In this document: positions 8,267 to 16,874 of the stretch, one piece after another | Numbering within the stretch: the first letter of the stretch is position 1 | Layout: every line of letters begins with the position of its first letter | Assembly (NCBI GenBank): GCA_002347035.1 | Contig: DEAM01000026.1 | Span: 1 to 64,000, forward strand | Length of the DNA stretch: 64,000 nt | DNA from: Gemmatimonadales bacterium UBA2982 | Lineage (GTDB): Bacteria > Gemmatimonadota > Gemmatimonadetes > Longimicrobiales > Gaopeijiaceae | Direction of reading: 5' to 3' | Made by a program: the position numbers and the translations under genes | Notes under the pieces: generated by a model | The model's input: the letters and a program-made list of their open reading frames with translations, nothing else | Databases searched by the model: none | What the model was told of the DNA's origin: nothing

Positions 8267-9280
8267 CTACTTCGCTGCTGCTGCTACAGCCTCTTCCCGC
8301 AACTTCAAATAACTCGAGTAGCGTGACTCGTAGATTTGACCCTCTTCCACCCCAGTACGCACACCGCAATGCGGCTCCTCGACATGAGTACATGAGCGAA
8401 ACCGACACATCGAGGCAGGACCTGAGAATTCAGGAAAGCACGAGGCTAATTCCTCCGGGACAACCTCCCAAAGAGCGATGTCGCTAAATCCAGGTGTGTC
8501 GGCAATCAAGCCACCACCAGTAAGTCGGATCATACGTGACGATACAGTAGTGTGCCTTCCGCCCCCGCTTTTACGGGATAATGCATGCGTCCGCAACCCA
8601 AGTTCTGGATCTAGAGCATTTAAGAGCGAAGACTTACCAACCCCAGAGGGGCCGATGAGCACAGAAGCTCCGAGCATGATCTCTGACCGTAAGGGCTCCA
8701 GTCCGTCTCCAGTCACGGCACTAACAGACAGCGTCTTGTAATCGATACCTTCGTAAAGGCTCTTAAACTCAGAGGCCATCGTGGGCGCGCCATCCAGATC
8801 AAGCTTATTCAGCACAAGGATTGGACTCATACCACTGGCTTCTATCAGAACCAGAAGCCTATCGATCAAATCTAAACTGACAGGAGGCTGACCCAGCGCA
8901 AGCACAGCAAACACCCTGTCGAGATTGGCTACTAGGACCTTGGCGTTCCGTCCACCACGGCCTCGGCGAACCAGTTCGGTTTTCCGCGGTTCCACCGACT
9001 CAATCGTCCAAACATCCTGTCCCTCAAGGACGCTGACGCGATCCCCGGTTACCACAGGGTTGCCTGACTGCTTTAGTCTCCCTCGCAGTGAAGCATGGAT
9101 CTCAGCTCCATCATCAAGTTGAACCCTATAGACCCCCCCACCAGCTTCAAAAACTGACCCCGTTGCGGTGGGTTGGATGACTTTACGCCGCGAACGACTC
9201 CAGGGCGTTACCCTTGACCCCTTCGCGAAGCCTACGAAGCGCCCTGTCTCGAAGCTGCCGGATCCGCTCACGCGTAACAC
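8267..9280 (-). CDS. rsgA: ribosome small subunit-dependent GTPase RsgA
   Basis: A circularly permuted GTPase that helps 30S subunit maturation. In order: an OB-fold with GRLKQSGNPVVTGDRV, G4 as NKLDLDG, the P-loop GPSGVGKSSLLNAL, G3 as DTPGFSD, then a zinc module with C, CRFRSC, H and EPHC. All are intact. The start is a problem: between the sigma-factor stop at 9183 and the first conserved residues there is no ATG, GTG or TTG. Possible starts are GTG at 9280 (used here, with GGGA upstream), GTG at 9271 or TTG at 9304, all inside the sigma gene. A GTG at 9055 would remove part of the OB-fold. Confidence 0.9.
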   Translation of the reverse strand: MLRVSGSGSFETGRFVGFAKGSRVTPWSRSRRKVIQPTATGSVFEAGGGVYRVQLDDGAEIHASLRGRLKQSGNPVVTGDRVSVLEGQDVWTIESVEPRKTELVRRGRGGRNAKVLVANLDRVFAVLALGQPPVSLDLIDRLLVLIEASGMSPILVLNKLDLDGAPTMASEFKSLYEGIDYKTLSVSAVTGDGLEPLRSEIMLGASVLIGPSGVGKSSLLNALDPELGLRTHALSRKSGGGRHTTVSSRMIRLTGGGLIADTPGFSDIALWEVVPEELASCFPEFSGPASMCRFRSCTHVEEPHCGVRTGVEEGQIYESRYSSYLKLREEAVAAAAK

Positions 9281-10088
9281 CGAGCATGTTCCCGATCTCT
9301 TCAAGCGTGTGCTCCCGCTCTCCCTCTAGCCCGAAATATAAACGAAGGACTTTTGCGTCACGGGCTTCCAGCGTTGTTAGCGCTTCGGTGATCATTTCAT
9401 TCAAAAGCCGACTCTCAACTTCGATTTCAGGCTCCGCCGCCTCTTCAGTGATAAAACGCTCAACCAACTGCGAATCTTCAGAATCACCAATTGGCGCATC
9501 GAGTCGAATCTCGGCTGCGTTCAAAGTTTGCAGTGACTCCACCAACTCCGCGGTCAAGAACGTGGCTTCGGCCAGCTCTTCAGTGCTCGGTTCGCGCCCC
9601 TTCTCCTGCTTAAGCCGCTCTTTCTCACGAAAGATTCTCGCAAGATCACTGGCCCTATTGAGAGGCACGCGCACAGCACGTCCGTGATTGGCAAGTGACG
9701 CTAAAATGGCCTGGCGAATCCACCAGACGGCGTAGCTGATAAACTTCACGCCCTGCTCGGGATCAAATTTCCGGGCGGCCGTAACCAGTCCGACGTTCCC
9801 CTCTTGAATCAAATCTGTAAGAGAAACGCCCCGGTTCTGGTACTTTTTGGCGACACTTATCACAAAGCGCAGGTTGGCTCGCGCGAGCTCCTGAATCGCC
9901 TCCTGATCACCCTTCTGTGCTAGTGCACCGAGTTCCTTCTCACGATCAGGACTGATCAGCTCGTGGCGACTGACATCTCGCAAATATTGATCTAGAGCGC
10001 TCTGTTCCTCGACGCTCGCGTCGAAGCCTGAGAGAAGGTTTCCCTTCCCCCGCCGCTTGCGGCGCTTGGTTGTCGTCGGAGCGGCCAT
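9183..10088 (-). CDS. RNA polymerase sigma-70 factor, RpoD-like
   Basis: A 301-residue group 1/2 sigma factor without region 1.1. A basic N-terminus (TTKRRKRRGKG) precedes region 1.2 (DQYLRDVSRHELIS), region 2 (ANLRFVISVAKKYQNRG, LIQEGNVGLVTAARKFD, ISYAVWWIRQAI), region 3, and region 4 with LEEIGNMLGVTRERIRQLRDRA as the helix-turn-helix that reads the -35 box. The linker of region 3 is acidic. With conserved core-binding and promoter-reading parts it could be the housekeeping factor or an alternative of the RpoS/HrdB type. A second such factor lies at 25598. It is followed without a gap by rsgA. Confidence 0.93.
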   Translation of the reverse strand: MAAPTTTKRRKRRGKGNLLSGFDASVEEQSALDQYLRDVSRHELISPDREKELGALAQKGDQEAIQELARANLRFVISVAKKYQNRGVSLTDLIQEGNVGLVTAARKFDPEQGVKFISYAVWWIRQAILASLANHGRAVRVPLNRASDLARIFREKERLKQEKGREPSTEELAEATFLTAELVESLQTLNAAEIRLDAPIGDSEDSQLVERFITEEAAEPEIEVESRLLNEMITEALTTLEARDAKVLRLYFGLEGEREHTLEEIGNMLGVTRERIRQLRDRALRRLREGVKGNALESFAA

Positions 10089-10406
10089 CTTCGTCTATTC
10101 TCCTTCTAAATCCCCGCCCAGTTTAAGCTTAGGGCAGGTGACTGTGATATTCGCTTGGCAATCCGTACGGTGCGAAGCCGTCAAAGATTACAATGAGAAG
10201 ACACCCTGTCAACCTCACTTCAGGCCGAGGCACAACCCGCGCATGACTGGCGGCGCCCGGGCCACTTCGGTGCCTCCTGCTACCCCGCCAACAGGATCCG
10301 TTCCCCCATTTTTTCAGATATCCGTATCTAGAGTGATATAGGTTGCAGGCCTGACCTAGGACTATCTAACTTTTCAAACTCCAGAGCGCCCCCCACCCCT
10401 CTCTTT
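10089..10406. other. intergenic region between sigma factor and PP2C gene
   Basis: About 320 nt between divergent genes, so it should hold promoters for both. On the minus strand there is a perfect TTGACA at 10207-10212. A small palindrome AGATA-TCCG-TATCT lies at 10316-10329. No RNA gene or small frame is convincing. Confidence 0.5.
10185..10212 (-). promoter_or_regulatory. possible sigma-70 promoter of the sigma-factor gene
   Basis: On the minus strand TTGACA (10212-10207) is followed after 16 nt by TAATCT (10190-10185), a poor -10. A better TGTAAT (10192-10187) would leave only 14 nt. It is about 100 nt upstream of the sigma-factor start. Confidence 0.3.
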
Positions 10407-11183
10407 GTGCCAAACACGCTATCCATTGTTGGATTAACTGATACTGGCCGAACGCGGGCCCGTAATGAGGATAGCCTCTCAATGATACCCGACCTTGGTG
10501 TGGCTATAGTAGCCGATGGAATGGGTGGGCATCGAGGTGGTGACGTAGCTAGCCAAATTGCCGCTAACACGGTTTCTGAGGCCCTAAAGCAGGATCTCCG
10601 TGTCACCGCCCTAACGGAAGACAATTTCTCCGCCAGGCTGGGCATGGTCATGTATAAGTCACTGATCCAGGCCCACGAAGACATTCGGGCGGAAGGGGGA
10701 CGACAACCACACCTCGAAGGGATGGGAACGACCCTGACAGCTTTGGTAGTAGATCCGGAATCTGGGGCGTATGTACTAGGTCACGTGGGTGACTCTCGAG
10801 CATACCGCTACAGAAATGGAGACCTCACTCAGCTGACTCGCGATGATACGTGGGTTCAGGAGCGAGTGGATGCAAGCCAATTAACGGCTGAACAGGCACG
10901 CAAACATCAGTTTGCCCACCTGCTAACACAGTGCCTCGGCCTAGAAGATGCCCCGACCCCCCACATCCTCCACGGATCGGTTAACACGAACGATTCGTAC
11001 TTACTCTGCACCGACGGACTTGTGGGCATGCTAGCGGACCAGGAGATGGAGGCCATCCTCAAGACATCCCGAAGTCGCCCTAAGGACACACTTCAGGAGC
11101 TACTGGACGCAGCTAATAAAGCTGGAGGTTTGGATAATATCACAGCAGTGCTCCTAACGGTTTTTTCCTCTCTGGATCCCTAA
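10407..11183 (+). CDS. PP2C-family Ser/Thr protein phosphatase
   Basis: A 258-residue soluble PP2C (PPM) phosphatase of the Stp/PrpC type. The metal-binding motifs are all present: RARNEDS, VADGMGGHRGGDVAS, MGTTLTALVVD, GHVGDSRAYRYR, LCTDGLVGML and GGLDNITAVLL. It removes phosphate from Ser/Thr residues with two metal ions. The start is GTG at 10407. A Ser/Thr kinase is encoded at 20559-21791 but not in the same unit, so a pair is only a possibility. Its stop overlaps the convergent HD-hydrolase stop by four bases (CTAA). Confidence 0.92.
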   Translation: MPNTLSIVGLTDTGRTRARNEDSLSMIPDLGVAIVADGMGGHRGGDVASQIAANTVSEALKQDLRVTALTEDNFSARLGMVMYKSLIQAHEDIRAEGGRQPHLEGMGTTLTALVVDPESGAYVLGHVGDSRAYRYRNGDLTQLTRDDTWVQERVDASQLTAEQARKHQFAHLLTQCLGLEDAPTPHILHGSVNTNDSYLLCTDGLVGMLADQEMEAILKTSRSRPKDTLQELLDAANKAGGLDNITAVLLTVFSSLDP

Positions 11184-12493
11184 GCGCTGATATTTCCCGA
11201 AGGCTGCATAATTCGACCTAGAACATTTTCAGGTGATACTTCTCTCCGCTCTAGCGTAAAGACACGAAGAACACGGGCTGACGTGTAGAGCTCCTGTGCG
11301 ACCCTCGGCAGATCTAGGAGGCCCTCCAGGCCTTCCATATTCAACCGCTGTACCGAACCGCCTCGCCTCGCGACCAAAACCTCAAGCTGGAACATGGCGT
11401 ACTTCACCGGAAAATCTATTACGACCTCCCCCGATTCGAGTCCAAGATCGACTGCCAAATCATCTTCGACGGCTCGCTTCCACAGAGAGTCGCCCACAGC
11501 CCAGTTCTCAACCTCTCGGCCCGTCAGGTCAGCTGCGGTAAGTTCTAGGGCCCGCTTAGGAAGCTTCCTTTGCTGAAGAGCGGGTAGCCAACGTGTCGCG
11601 ATGCGAGTAGCAACCTCTCCATCATCCTCTTTTGACCTACGAGCAATCAGGTGGAGCAACTCCTCATCCGTCGGGCCAACGAGTTCGTCTGGCACGAGCA
11701 GCCCGACACGAAGCGCATCCTCGACAATCCGTTTATAGAGCGCCGTCGCTGCGCGTACCGCGTGGTGCCAATAAACATTCCGGAACATTTGATACTTAGC
11801 AAAAAGTAGCGATTCCAGAGCAGCAATAGCTTTCTCGTGGACACCAATCTCATAAAGCTCGGTCTCAGGATCTTGGATGAGTTGCAGCCCCTCTAGTAAA
11901 CGGGGCACGTCGACTTCACCGTAGGGAACACCACAGAACAAAGCATCTCGTTTCAGATATTCCATCTTGTCGAGATCTAGGCTCCCACTAATGAGGCCGC
12001 GCAAAGGAATCTTACTATCACCCCTGATGAGTTCGTGCAGGCGGTCTGGTCCCGTTACCCCGAGAGGTGAGAGAGCATCTCGCAAGGATGCAGAGGAGAA
12101 GAAGTGCTGGGCAATGTCTTCATGGTGCCCAGGTATAGGCCCTTCCTCCAATTCCTCTAGAGCGTGCGAAAAAGGATAGTGGCCAATGTCGTGGAGAAGG
12201 GCAGCGTATGGGACAAGCTCCTCCCCATCCCAGACTTCAGGCGGCACTCCTCCTTTATCACGTAGATAGCGAAGTGCTGTTTTAGTCAGGTGATAAACAC
12301 CAAGAGCGTGGTCAAAGCGGGTGTGCGTAGCACCCGGATATACCAAATGGGTGAAACCGAGCTGGCGTATATAACGAAGTCTTTGAAACTCTGGAGTGTC
12401 GACGATCCGCAACGCGGTAGCATCGAGACGGATTGTGTCCCAAAGAGGGTCCCGAAAAATCTTTTCTCGGCTTGATGACATACCAGAGGCCAT
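11180..12493 (-). CDS. HD-domain phosphohydrolase (SAMHD1/dGTPase-like)
   Basis: A 437-residue HD-superfamily protein. The metal site is complete: H in THTRFDHALGVYHL (about 58-71), HD in LLHDIGHYPFSH (about 110) and a later D in LDLDKMEYLKRD. Proteins of this COG1078 type resemble SAMHD1 and bacterial dNTP triphosphohydrolases, though substrates of many are unknown. It is the last gene of the tight seven-gene minus-strand run from 18914, 12 nt after the symporter, with no evident functional link to it. An in-frame ATG four codons in is an alternative start. Confidence 0.88.
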   Translation of the reverse strand: MASGMSSSREKIFRDPLWDTIRLDATALRIVDTPEFQRLRYIRQLGFTHLVYPGATHTRFDHALGVYHLTKTALRYLRDKGGVPPEVWDGEELVPYAALLHDIGHYPFSHALEELEEGPIPGHHEDIAQHFFSSASLRDALSPLGVTGPDRLHELIRGDSKIPLRGLISGSLDLDKMEYLKRDALFCGVPYGEVDVPRLLEGLQLIQDPETELYEIGVHEKAIAALESLLFAKYQMFRNVYWHHAVRAATALYKRIVEDALRVGLLVPDELVGPTDEELLHLIARRSKEDDGEVATRIATRWLPALQQRKLPKRALELTAADLTGREVENWAVGDSLWKRAVEDDLAVDLGLESGEVVIDFPVKYAMFQLEVLVARRGGSVQRLNMEGLEGLLDLPRVAQELYTSARVLRVFTLERREVSPENVLGRIMQPSGNISA

Positions 12494-12505
12494 CCCTAGG
12501 TAAAC

Positions 12506-13984
12506 CTAGAAAACAGGTCCGACAGCCTTATGCACAGACTCGAGTTCGACCACGAGTTCCTGTTCAACCGTAGTTGCCAGACTCACACCAATGCAACAGG
12601 CAAAACCTGCGATAAACCCAGGAATCATTTCGTACAAGTCGTAGAAACTCTCTTTGAAAAAGACAGTCCATCCAACTGTCGCGACGAAGCCACCGACCAT
12701 ACCTGCAACCGCACCTGCCTTAGTCGTCCGTTTCCAGAATAACGAACATAGAACCACGGGTGTAAATGCACTCGCGATACCCGACCAGGCAAATAAAACG
12801 AAGTAGAAAATCACTCGTACCTCTAGAAGTGCTACCCAAACAGCAACTGCACCAATCACAACAGTCACCGCCCTACCCAGTAAAGATAAGGTCCTCTCTG
12901 TTGCATCCGATTTAAGTGCCTTTTGCACGATGTCCCGAATGACTACAGACGAGGCCAAAATCAAAAGTGAATCCACAGTCGACATAATCGCCGCTAAAAC
13001 TACGACCAGAAATATGCCCGTGAAAAATGCTGGAAAAAGTGCTGCGCTCATCTCAGGTAGTATGGTCTCCGGATCTACCAAACCAGGAAACAATGTTCGT
13101 CCAGCCATACCTCCGAATACAGCCCCCACATCAAAGCCAATCACACACACTACGGCCCAAATTCCACCGTCAACAATCTGCTTCTGGTCCCGTGCTGCCA
13201 TGAAGCGGGTGAGTAGTTGGGGCGATCCCAGGAAGGCAAAGCCGATCGCAACAAAACCAATCGCACTGCTGATACCGGCTGCACCGAGTCCGAACTCGCC
13301 CATAGGTTGGAGTAGAGCTGGGTTAGCAGCCCCTAACGCTTCTAGCATCTCCCCCCATCCGCCAGCCGCTGCGATACCTACAATAGGGAGCGTTACAAGG
13401 CAGCCAAACATCAACACGCCTTGGATGAAGTCGGAGTAAGCGACTGCCTTGAACCCCCCAACCACAGTGTAAAAGAGGACAATTCCAAGACCTATGAAGA
13501 CCCCTGGTGTGTACCCAGTCCCAAGAAAAGAGTCGAATGCCTTGCCAGACGCAGTTAGTTGAGCAGCAGTGTAGGCCATTACCATGCTCAGGATGATGAC
13601 CGCCGATAGCCACCGGAAAATGTGACTGGTATCGCCAAACCGATTGGTCAAATAGTCGGGGACCGTGATCGAGTCAAAGCGGTCTGTGTACTCCTTAAAT
13701 GGGCGGGCTACCCAGATCCATGCGCAGGCGATCCCGAGGACCTCACCAAAAATCACCCAAAAGGCGTGCACACCAATCGCGTATCCCATGCCGGTCAAAC
13801 CGAGAAGGAGCCACGCACTCTCTCCGGTAGCGTTAGAGCTGAACGCTATTACCCATGAAGGCAGGCGCTTACCAGCCACATAGTAACTCTTCAGGTCACC
13901 CGACTCGCGAGCCGCCCAAAACCCTATGGCTAATAGAACGCCGAGGTAGCCAACGAGAACTGCAATGACGGTTCCAGAAGTCAC
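12506..13984 (-). CDS. sodium:solute symporter, SSS/PutP family
   Basis: A 492-residue transporter with about 12-13 hydrophobic helices. The LeuT-fold SSS pattern is visible: GKRLPSWVIAFSSNATGESAWLLLG-type TM2 (split here as GKRLPSW, then SSNATGESAW), YTVVGGFKAVAYSDFIQG in the middle, and later AAIMSTVDSLLILASS, the sodium-binding helix. It resembles the proline/sodium symporter PutP. The GTG start comes one base after the stop of the 33-residue membrane peptide, and its Shine-Dalgarno GAAGGA overlaps the end of that gene. In this operon it probably imports the beta-amino acid degraded by the aminotransferase and MmsA; the substrate is inference. Confidence 0.9.
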   Translation of the reverse strand: MTSGTVIAVLVGYLGVLLAIGFWAARESGDLKSYYVAGKRLPSWVIAFSSNATGESAWLLLGLTGMGYAIGVHAFWVIFGEVLGIACAWIWVARPFKEYTDRFDSITVPDYLTNRFGDTSHIFRWLSAVIILSMVMAYTAAQLTASGKAFDSFLGTGYTPGVFIGLGIVLFYTVVGGFKAVAYSDFIQGVLMFGCLVTLPIVGIAAAGGWGEMLEALGAANPALLQPMGEFGLGAAGISSAIGFVAIGFAFLGSPQLLTRFMAARDQKQIVDGGIWAVVCVIGFDVGAVFGGMAGRTLFPGLVDPETILPEMSAALFPAFFTGIFLVVVLAAIMSTVDSLLILASSVVIRDIVQKALKSDATERTLSLLGRAVTVVIGAVAVWVALLEVRVIFYFVLFAWSGIASAFTPVVLCSLFWKRTTKAGAVAGMVGGFVATVGWTVFFKESFYDLYEMIPGFIAGFACCIGVSLATTVEQELVVELESVHKAVGPVF

Positions 13985-13985
13985 G

Positions 13986-14087
13986 TTAGTTCCTTCGGTC
14001 TCGCCGCCGCGCCCGATAAAACAAGACCTGGAGCCCCAGTCCTAGCCCCACTGCGACAAAAAGCAGGACCCAGGCATCTAATGGCAT
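13986..14087 (-). CDS. 33-residue single-helix membrane peptide, probable symporter accessory protein
   Basis: Short frame from ATG at 14087 to TAA at 13986, with MPLDAWVLLFVAVGLGLGLQ starting the product and a basic end (RARRRDRRN). It has one membrane helix (about 5-23) followed by a positive tail, so N-out/C-in is expected. A ribosome-site-like GCGGGTGA at the end of the aminotransferase gene precedes it by about 8-15 nt, and the symporter GTG follows one base after its stop. Tiny one-helix proteins encoded directly before SSS symporters are a known pattern (symporter small accessory protein). Family membership is my inference from position, length and topology. Confidence 0.7.
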   Translation of the reverse strand: MPLDAWVLLFVAVGLGLGLQVLFYRARRRDRRN

Positions 14088-14095
14088 GCCGAGAA

Positions 14096-15415
14096 TCACC
14101 CGCTGATCCTGTCACAGGCGGCACCGAACTTATCGATGCCTTCGGACATTTCCTCTTCAGTAATTAGCAAAGACGGCCCAATTCGCACGACTGTCCCGTG
14201 GAGCCCACCCTGTCCTACTAGCACACCTTCCTCACGGGTCGCTTCCATGAGCCGGTCTGTGCGGTCCTTATCAGGCTCCTTTGTCTCCGGGTGCCCAACA
14301 ATCTCAATGCCCTGCATAAGACCCATCCCACGGACATCTCCAATCCACGAGTGTCGGCTCTGGATACTCAGCAGACCTGCTGTAAGTTGGGCCCCTCTCT
14401 CCTGTGCGTTTATCGGCGCAGCTTCACCCCTAAGGACGTCCTGCGTTGCGCAAAGCGCAGCCATAGCGACAGGGTTGCCCCCAAAAGTTGAGATTGTCTT
14501 ACCCTGCCAAGCATGTGCGATCTCATCTGTTGTGATCGTCGCACCTACTGGCCAGCCGTTCGCGATACCCTTAGCCATGACCATGATGTCCGGCTCCACG
14601 CCCGCATGCTGGATTCCGAACCAGTGCGATCCGGTGCGACCAAAACCTGCCTGTACCTCATCGATGATTAGAAGCCCCCCATATCGTCGGATCACCTCGT
14701 GGGCCTTCTTGAAGTACCCTGGGTGAGGCACGATGTAACCTCCCACGCCCAGGATCGTCTCGGCAATGAATGCGGCAGGCTTGCCATTGGTGGTCGTGAC
14801 GATGACTTCTTCTAGATCCTCCACAAACCTGTCAACACATGAGTCGTCACAAGGCTGCTTGTAAGGGCACCTGTAGGGGTTAGGAGCTTGGGCATGCTTG
14901 ATTCCAGCTACAGGAGTAGCCAGCGGTCGCCATCCTGCTTGAGCGGTGATGCTTGTTGCGAGAGCTGAGCGGCCGTGGTACGCGAGCCTAAGCGCAATAA
15001 TCTCGCTTCTCCCCGTGGCCAGACACGCCATGGTAAGTGCGGTCTCGATCGCTTCAGTGCCAGAATTACTGAAGAACGTCCTCTTCAAAGAGCCCGGTGC
15101 GATATCTGCAATCTTGCGAGCCGCCTCAACCTGAGTCTGCGTAGCGTAGAGGGTCGAGACATGACCAAGGCGGTTCATCTGTTGGGTCACAGCCTCGTTG
15201 ACCCGAGCGTTGCAGTGGCCAACCGAAGTGGTGAGAATTCCCGCGAAGAGGTCAAGGTACTCGCATCCCTCAGCATCCCGCACACGCACCCCCTCACCAC
15301 CCGTAAGCACTAGCGGTTCCTTATACATGTGGAGAATGGCTGGAAGGAGGTACTCTCTCTGCCCGCGAACGATGTCTGCGCTCTTGGAGTCCGTCGAAGA
15401 AGTAGATGTAGTCAT
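14096..15415 (-). CDS. class III PLP aminotransferase, AGXT2-like
   Basis: A 439-residue fold-type I aminotransferase. Seen: FFSNSGTEAIETALTMA (phosphate-cup region), AYHGRS, LLIIDEVQAGFGRTG (the Asp that contacts the pyridine N), and VMAKGIANGWPVGA with the Schiff-base lysine. The NPYRCPY segment with nearby cysteines is typical of the alanine-glyoxylate/beta-aminoisobutyrate transaminase (AGXT2) clade. It would move the amino group of a beta- or omega-amino acid to pyruvate or glyoxylate, giving a semialdehyde. The next enzyme upstream is MmsA, four nt away, which uses such a semialdehyde. GABA or other omega-amino acids remain possible. Confidence 0.88.
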   Translation of the reverse strand: MTTSTSSTDSKSADIVRGQREYLLPAILHMYKEPLVLTGGEGVRVRDAEGCEYLDLFAGILTTSVGHCNARVNEAVTQQMNRLGHVSTLYATQTQVEAARKIADIAPGSLKRTFFSNSGTEAIETALTMACLATGRSEIIALRLAYHGRSALATSITAQAGWRPLATPVAGIKHAQAPNPYRCPYKQPCDDSCVDRFVEDLEEVIVTTTNGKPAAFIAETILGVGGYIVPHPGYFKKAHEVIRRYGGLLIIDEVQAGFGRTGSHWFGIQHAGVEPDIMVMAKGIANGWPVGATITTDEIAHAWQGKTISTFGGNPVAMAALCATQDVLRGEAAPINAQERGAQLTAGLLSIQSRHSWIGDVRGMGLMQGIEIVGHPETKEPDKDRTDRLMEATREEGVLVGQGGLHGTVVRIGPSLLITEEEMSEGIDKFGAACDRISG

Positions 15416-15419
15416 ATCG

Positions 15420-16868
15420 TTACCACCGTGAAATAACTACGCGTTGGTCAGTGAAGAACGAGATTGCGTCCTTGCCTGCTGCCTTCAGGTCTCCATAGAA
15501 CGAACCCCTTGAACCACCAAAGGGAAAGAAGGCCATTGGTGCAGCTACACCAATATTGACTCCGATCATGCTGATTCCGGCCTGGTACCTAAACTCACGG
15601 GCAGCCTTACCACTCGTAGTAAAAATCGAGCACGCGTTACCGTATTGGCTTCCATGCATCATAGCTACAGCCTCATCGATATCTTTGGCCCGGTTAATTC
15701 CCACGACCGGCCCAAAAATCTCTTCAGTCCCGATCGACATATCCGGTGACACATCTTCGAATACAGTCGGTCCAATCCAGTAACCACCCTCAAGGCCGGC
15801 AACAGAAGCGCTGCGGCCGTCCAATGACAATTTGGCTCCGTCCACCTCACCTTGGTCGATAAAACCCTTGACGCGGTCCCGATGTTCGGCCGAAATCACC
15901 GGGCCCATATCCGTCGACTCATCCAAGCCATCACCGAGCTTGATTGACGCTGCTTGGTCGAGCATGCGCTCACGAATCTGTGCATGGGCGTCGCCGACTC
16001 CAATGACAATACTACCCGCCAGACATCGCTGTCCGGACGAGCCAAAGATTGAGTCATGGCATGCAGCCGCAGAAAGATCGATATCAGCGTCAGGAAGGAC
16101 GATTAAATAGTTCTTGGCCCCTCCTAGTGCCTGTACCCGCTTACCAGCACCTCCAGCTCGTCGGTAAACAATTTCCGCTACGTGGCTCGACCCTACAAAA
16201 CTCACGCCTATGATACCTGGGTGATCGCAGATCGCCTCTACGCTCTCTCTGCCACCATGGACAACATTGAGCACACCCGGAGGCAAACCTGCTCTTTGTG
16301 CCAACTCGACAATTCGCTGATGGGTAAGTGGATCTTGTTCACTTGGCTTTAAAACAACCGTGTTACCCGCGGCGACCGCGTAAGGCCAAAACCAAAGCGG
16401 AATCATCACCGGAAAATTGTATGGAGTAATGATCCCAAAAACGCCCATCGGCTGCCGCCATGATTCACTATCGATACCCTGTGCGATGCCCTCAACCGTG
16501 TCGCCCATCATCAGCGTTGGCATCCCACATGCGTGCTCGATGTTTTCTATACCACGTTGAATTTCCCCACGAGTCTCGGCAATAACTTTCCCGTGCTCAG
16601 CAGTGAGGAGAAGGGCTAGTTCTTCCTTGTGTTCCTCGATCAGTGTCTTGAGGCCGAAGAGTACACGAGCGCGTTGTGGTGCGGGGGTGGAGCGCCACGC
16701 AGGGTACGCGGCTGTGGCAGCCTGCACGGCAGTATCCACATCTCTCTTCGTGGACATAATAACCCGTCCGAGTTCTTCACCCGAAGCTGGGTTCGTGATC
16801 GCAAGCGTATCCACCGAAGCCGGGGAAGCGAAGGCCCCACCCACGTAATTGCTGACATAACTACTCAA
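15420..16868 (-). CDS. mmsA: methylmalonate-semialdehyde dehydrogenase (CoA-acylating)
   Basis: A 482-residue aldehyde dehydrogenase of the MmsA type. Seen: GIITPYNFPVMIPLWFWPYA (about 145), KPSEQDP, GGAKNYLIVLPDADID, and SGQRCLA with the catalytic cysteine (about 285); the family lacks the general-base glutamate of other ALDHs. It turns methylmalonate or malonate semialdehyde into propionyl-CoA or acetyl-CoA with release of CO2, in valine, thymine and beta-alanine breakdown. The start is TTG at 16868, with AGGT about 9 nt upstream. It sits between the M28 peptidase (6 nt) and the aminotransferase (4 nt). Confidence 0.92.
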   Translation of the reverse strand: MSSYVSNYVGGAFASPASVDTLAITNPASGEELGRVIMSTKRDVDTAVQAATAAYPAWRSTPAPQRARVLFGLKTLIEEHKEELALLLTAEHGKVIAETRGEIQRGIENIEHACGMPTLMMGDTVEGIAQGIDSESWRQPMGVFGIITPYNFPVMIPLWFWPYAVAAGNTVVLKPSEQDPLTHQRIVELAQRAGLPPGVLNVVHGGRESVEAICDHPGIIGVSFVGSSHVAEIVYRRAGGAGKRVQALGGAKNYLIVLPDADIDLSAAACHDSIFGSSGQRCLAGSIVIGVGDAHAQIRERMLDQAASIKLGDGLDESTDMGPVISAEHRDRVKGFIDQGEVDGAKLSLDGRSASVAGLEGGYWIGPTVFEDVSPDMSIGTEEIFGPVVGINRAKDIDEAVAMMHGSQYGNACSIFTTSGKAAREFRYQAGISMIGVNIGVAAPMAFFPFGGSRGSFYGDLKAAGKDAISFFTDQRVVISRW

Positions 16869-16874
16869 TTAAAT

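Noticed and set aside
14136..14726. 196-codon plus-strand frame opposite the aminotransferase
   Set aside because: It is a shadow of a conserved gene; Ser/Pro/Thr-rich translation without family similarity.
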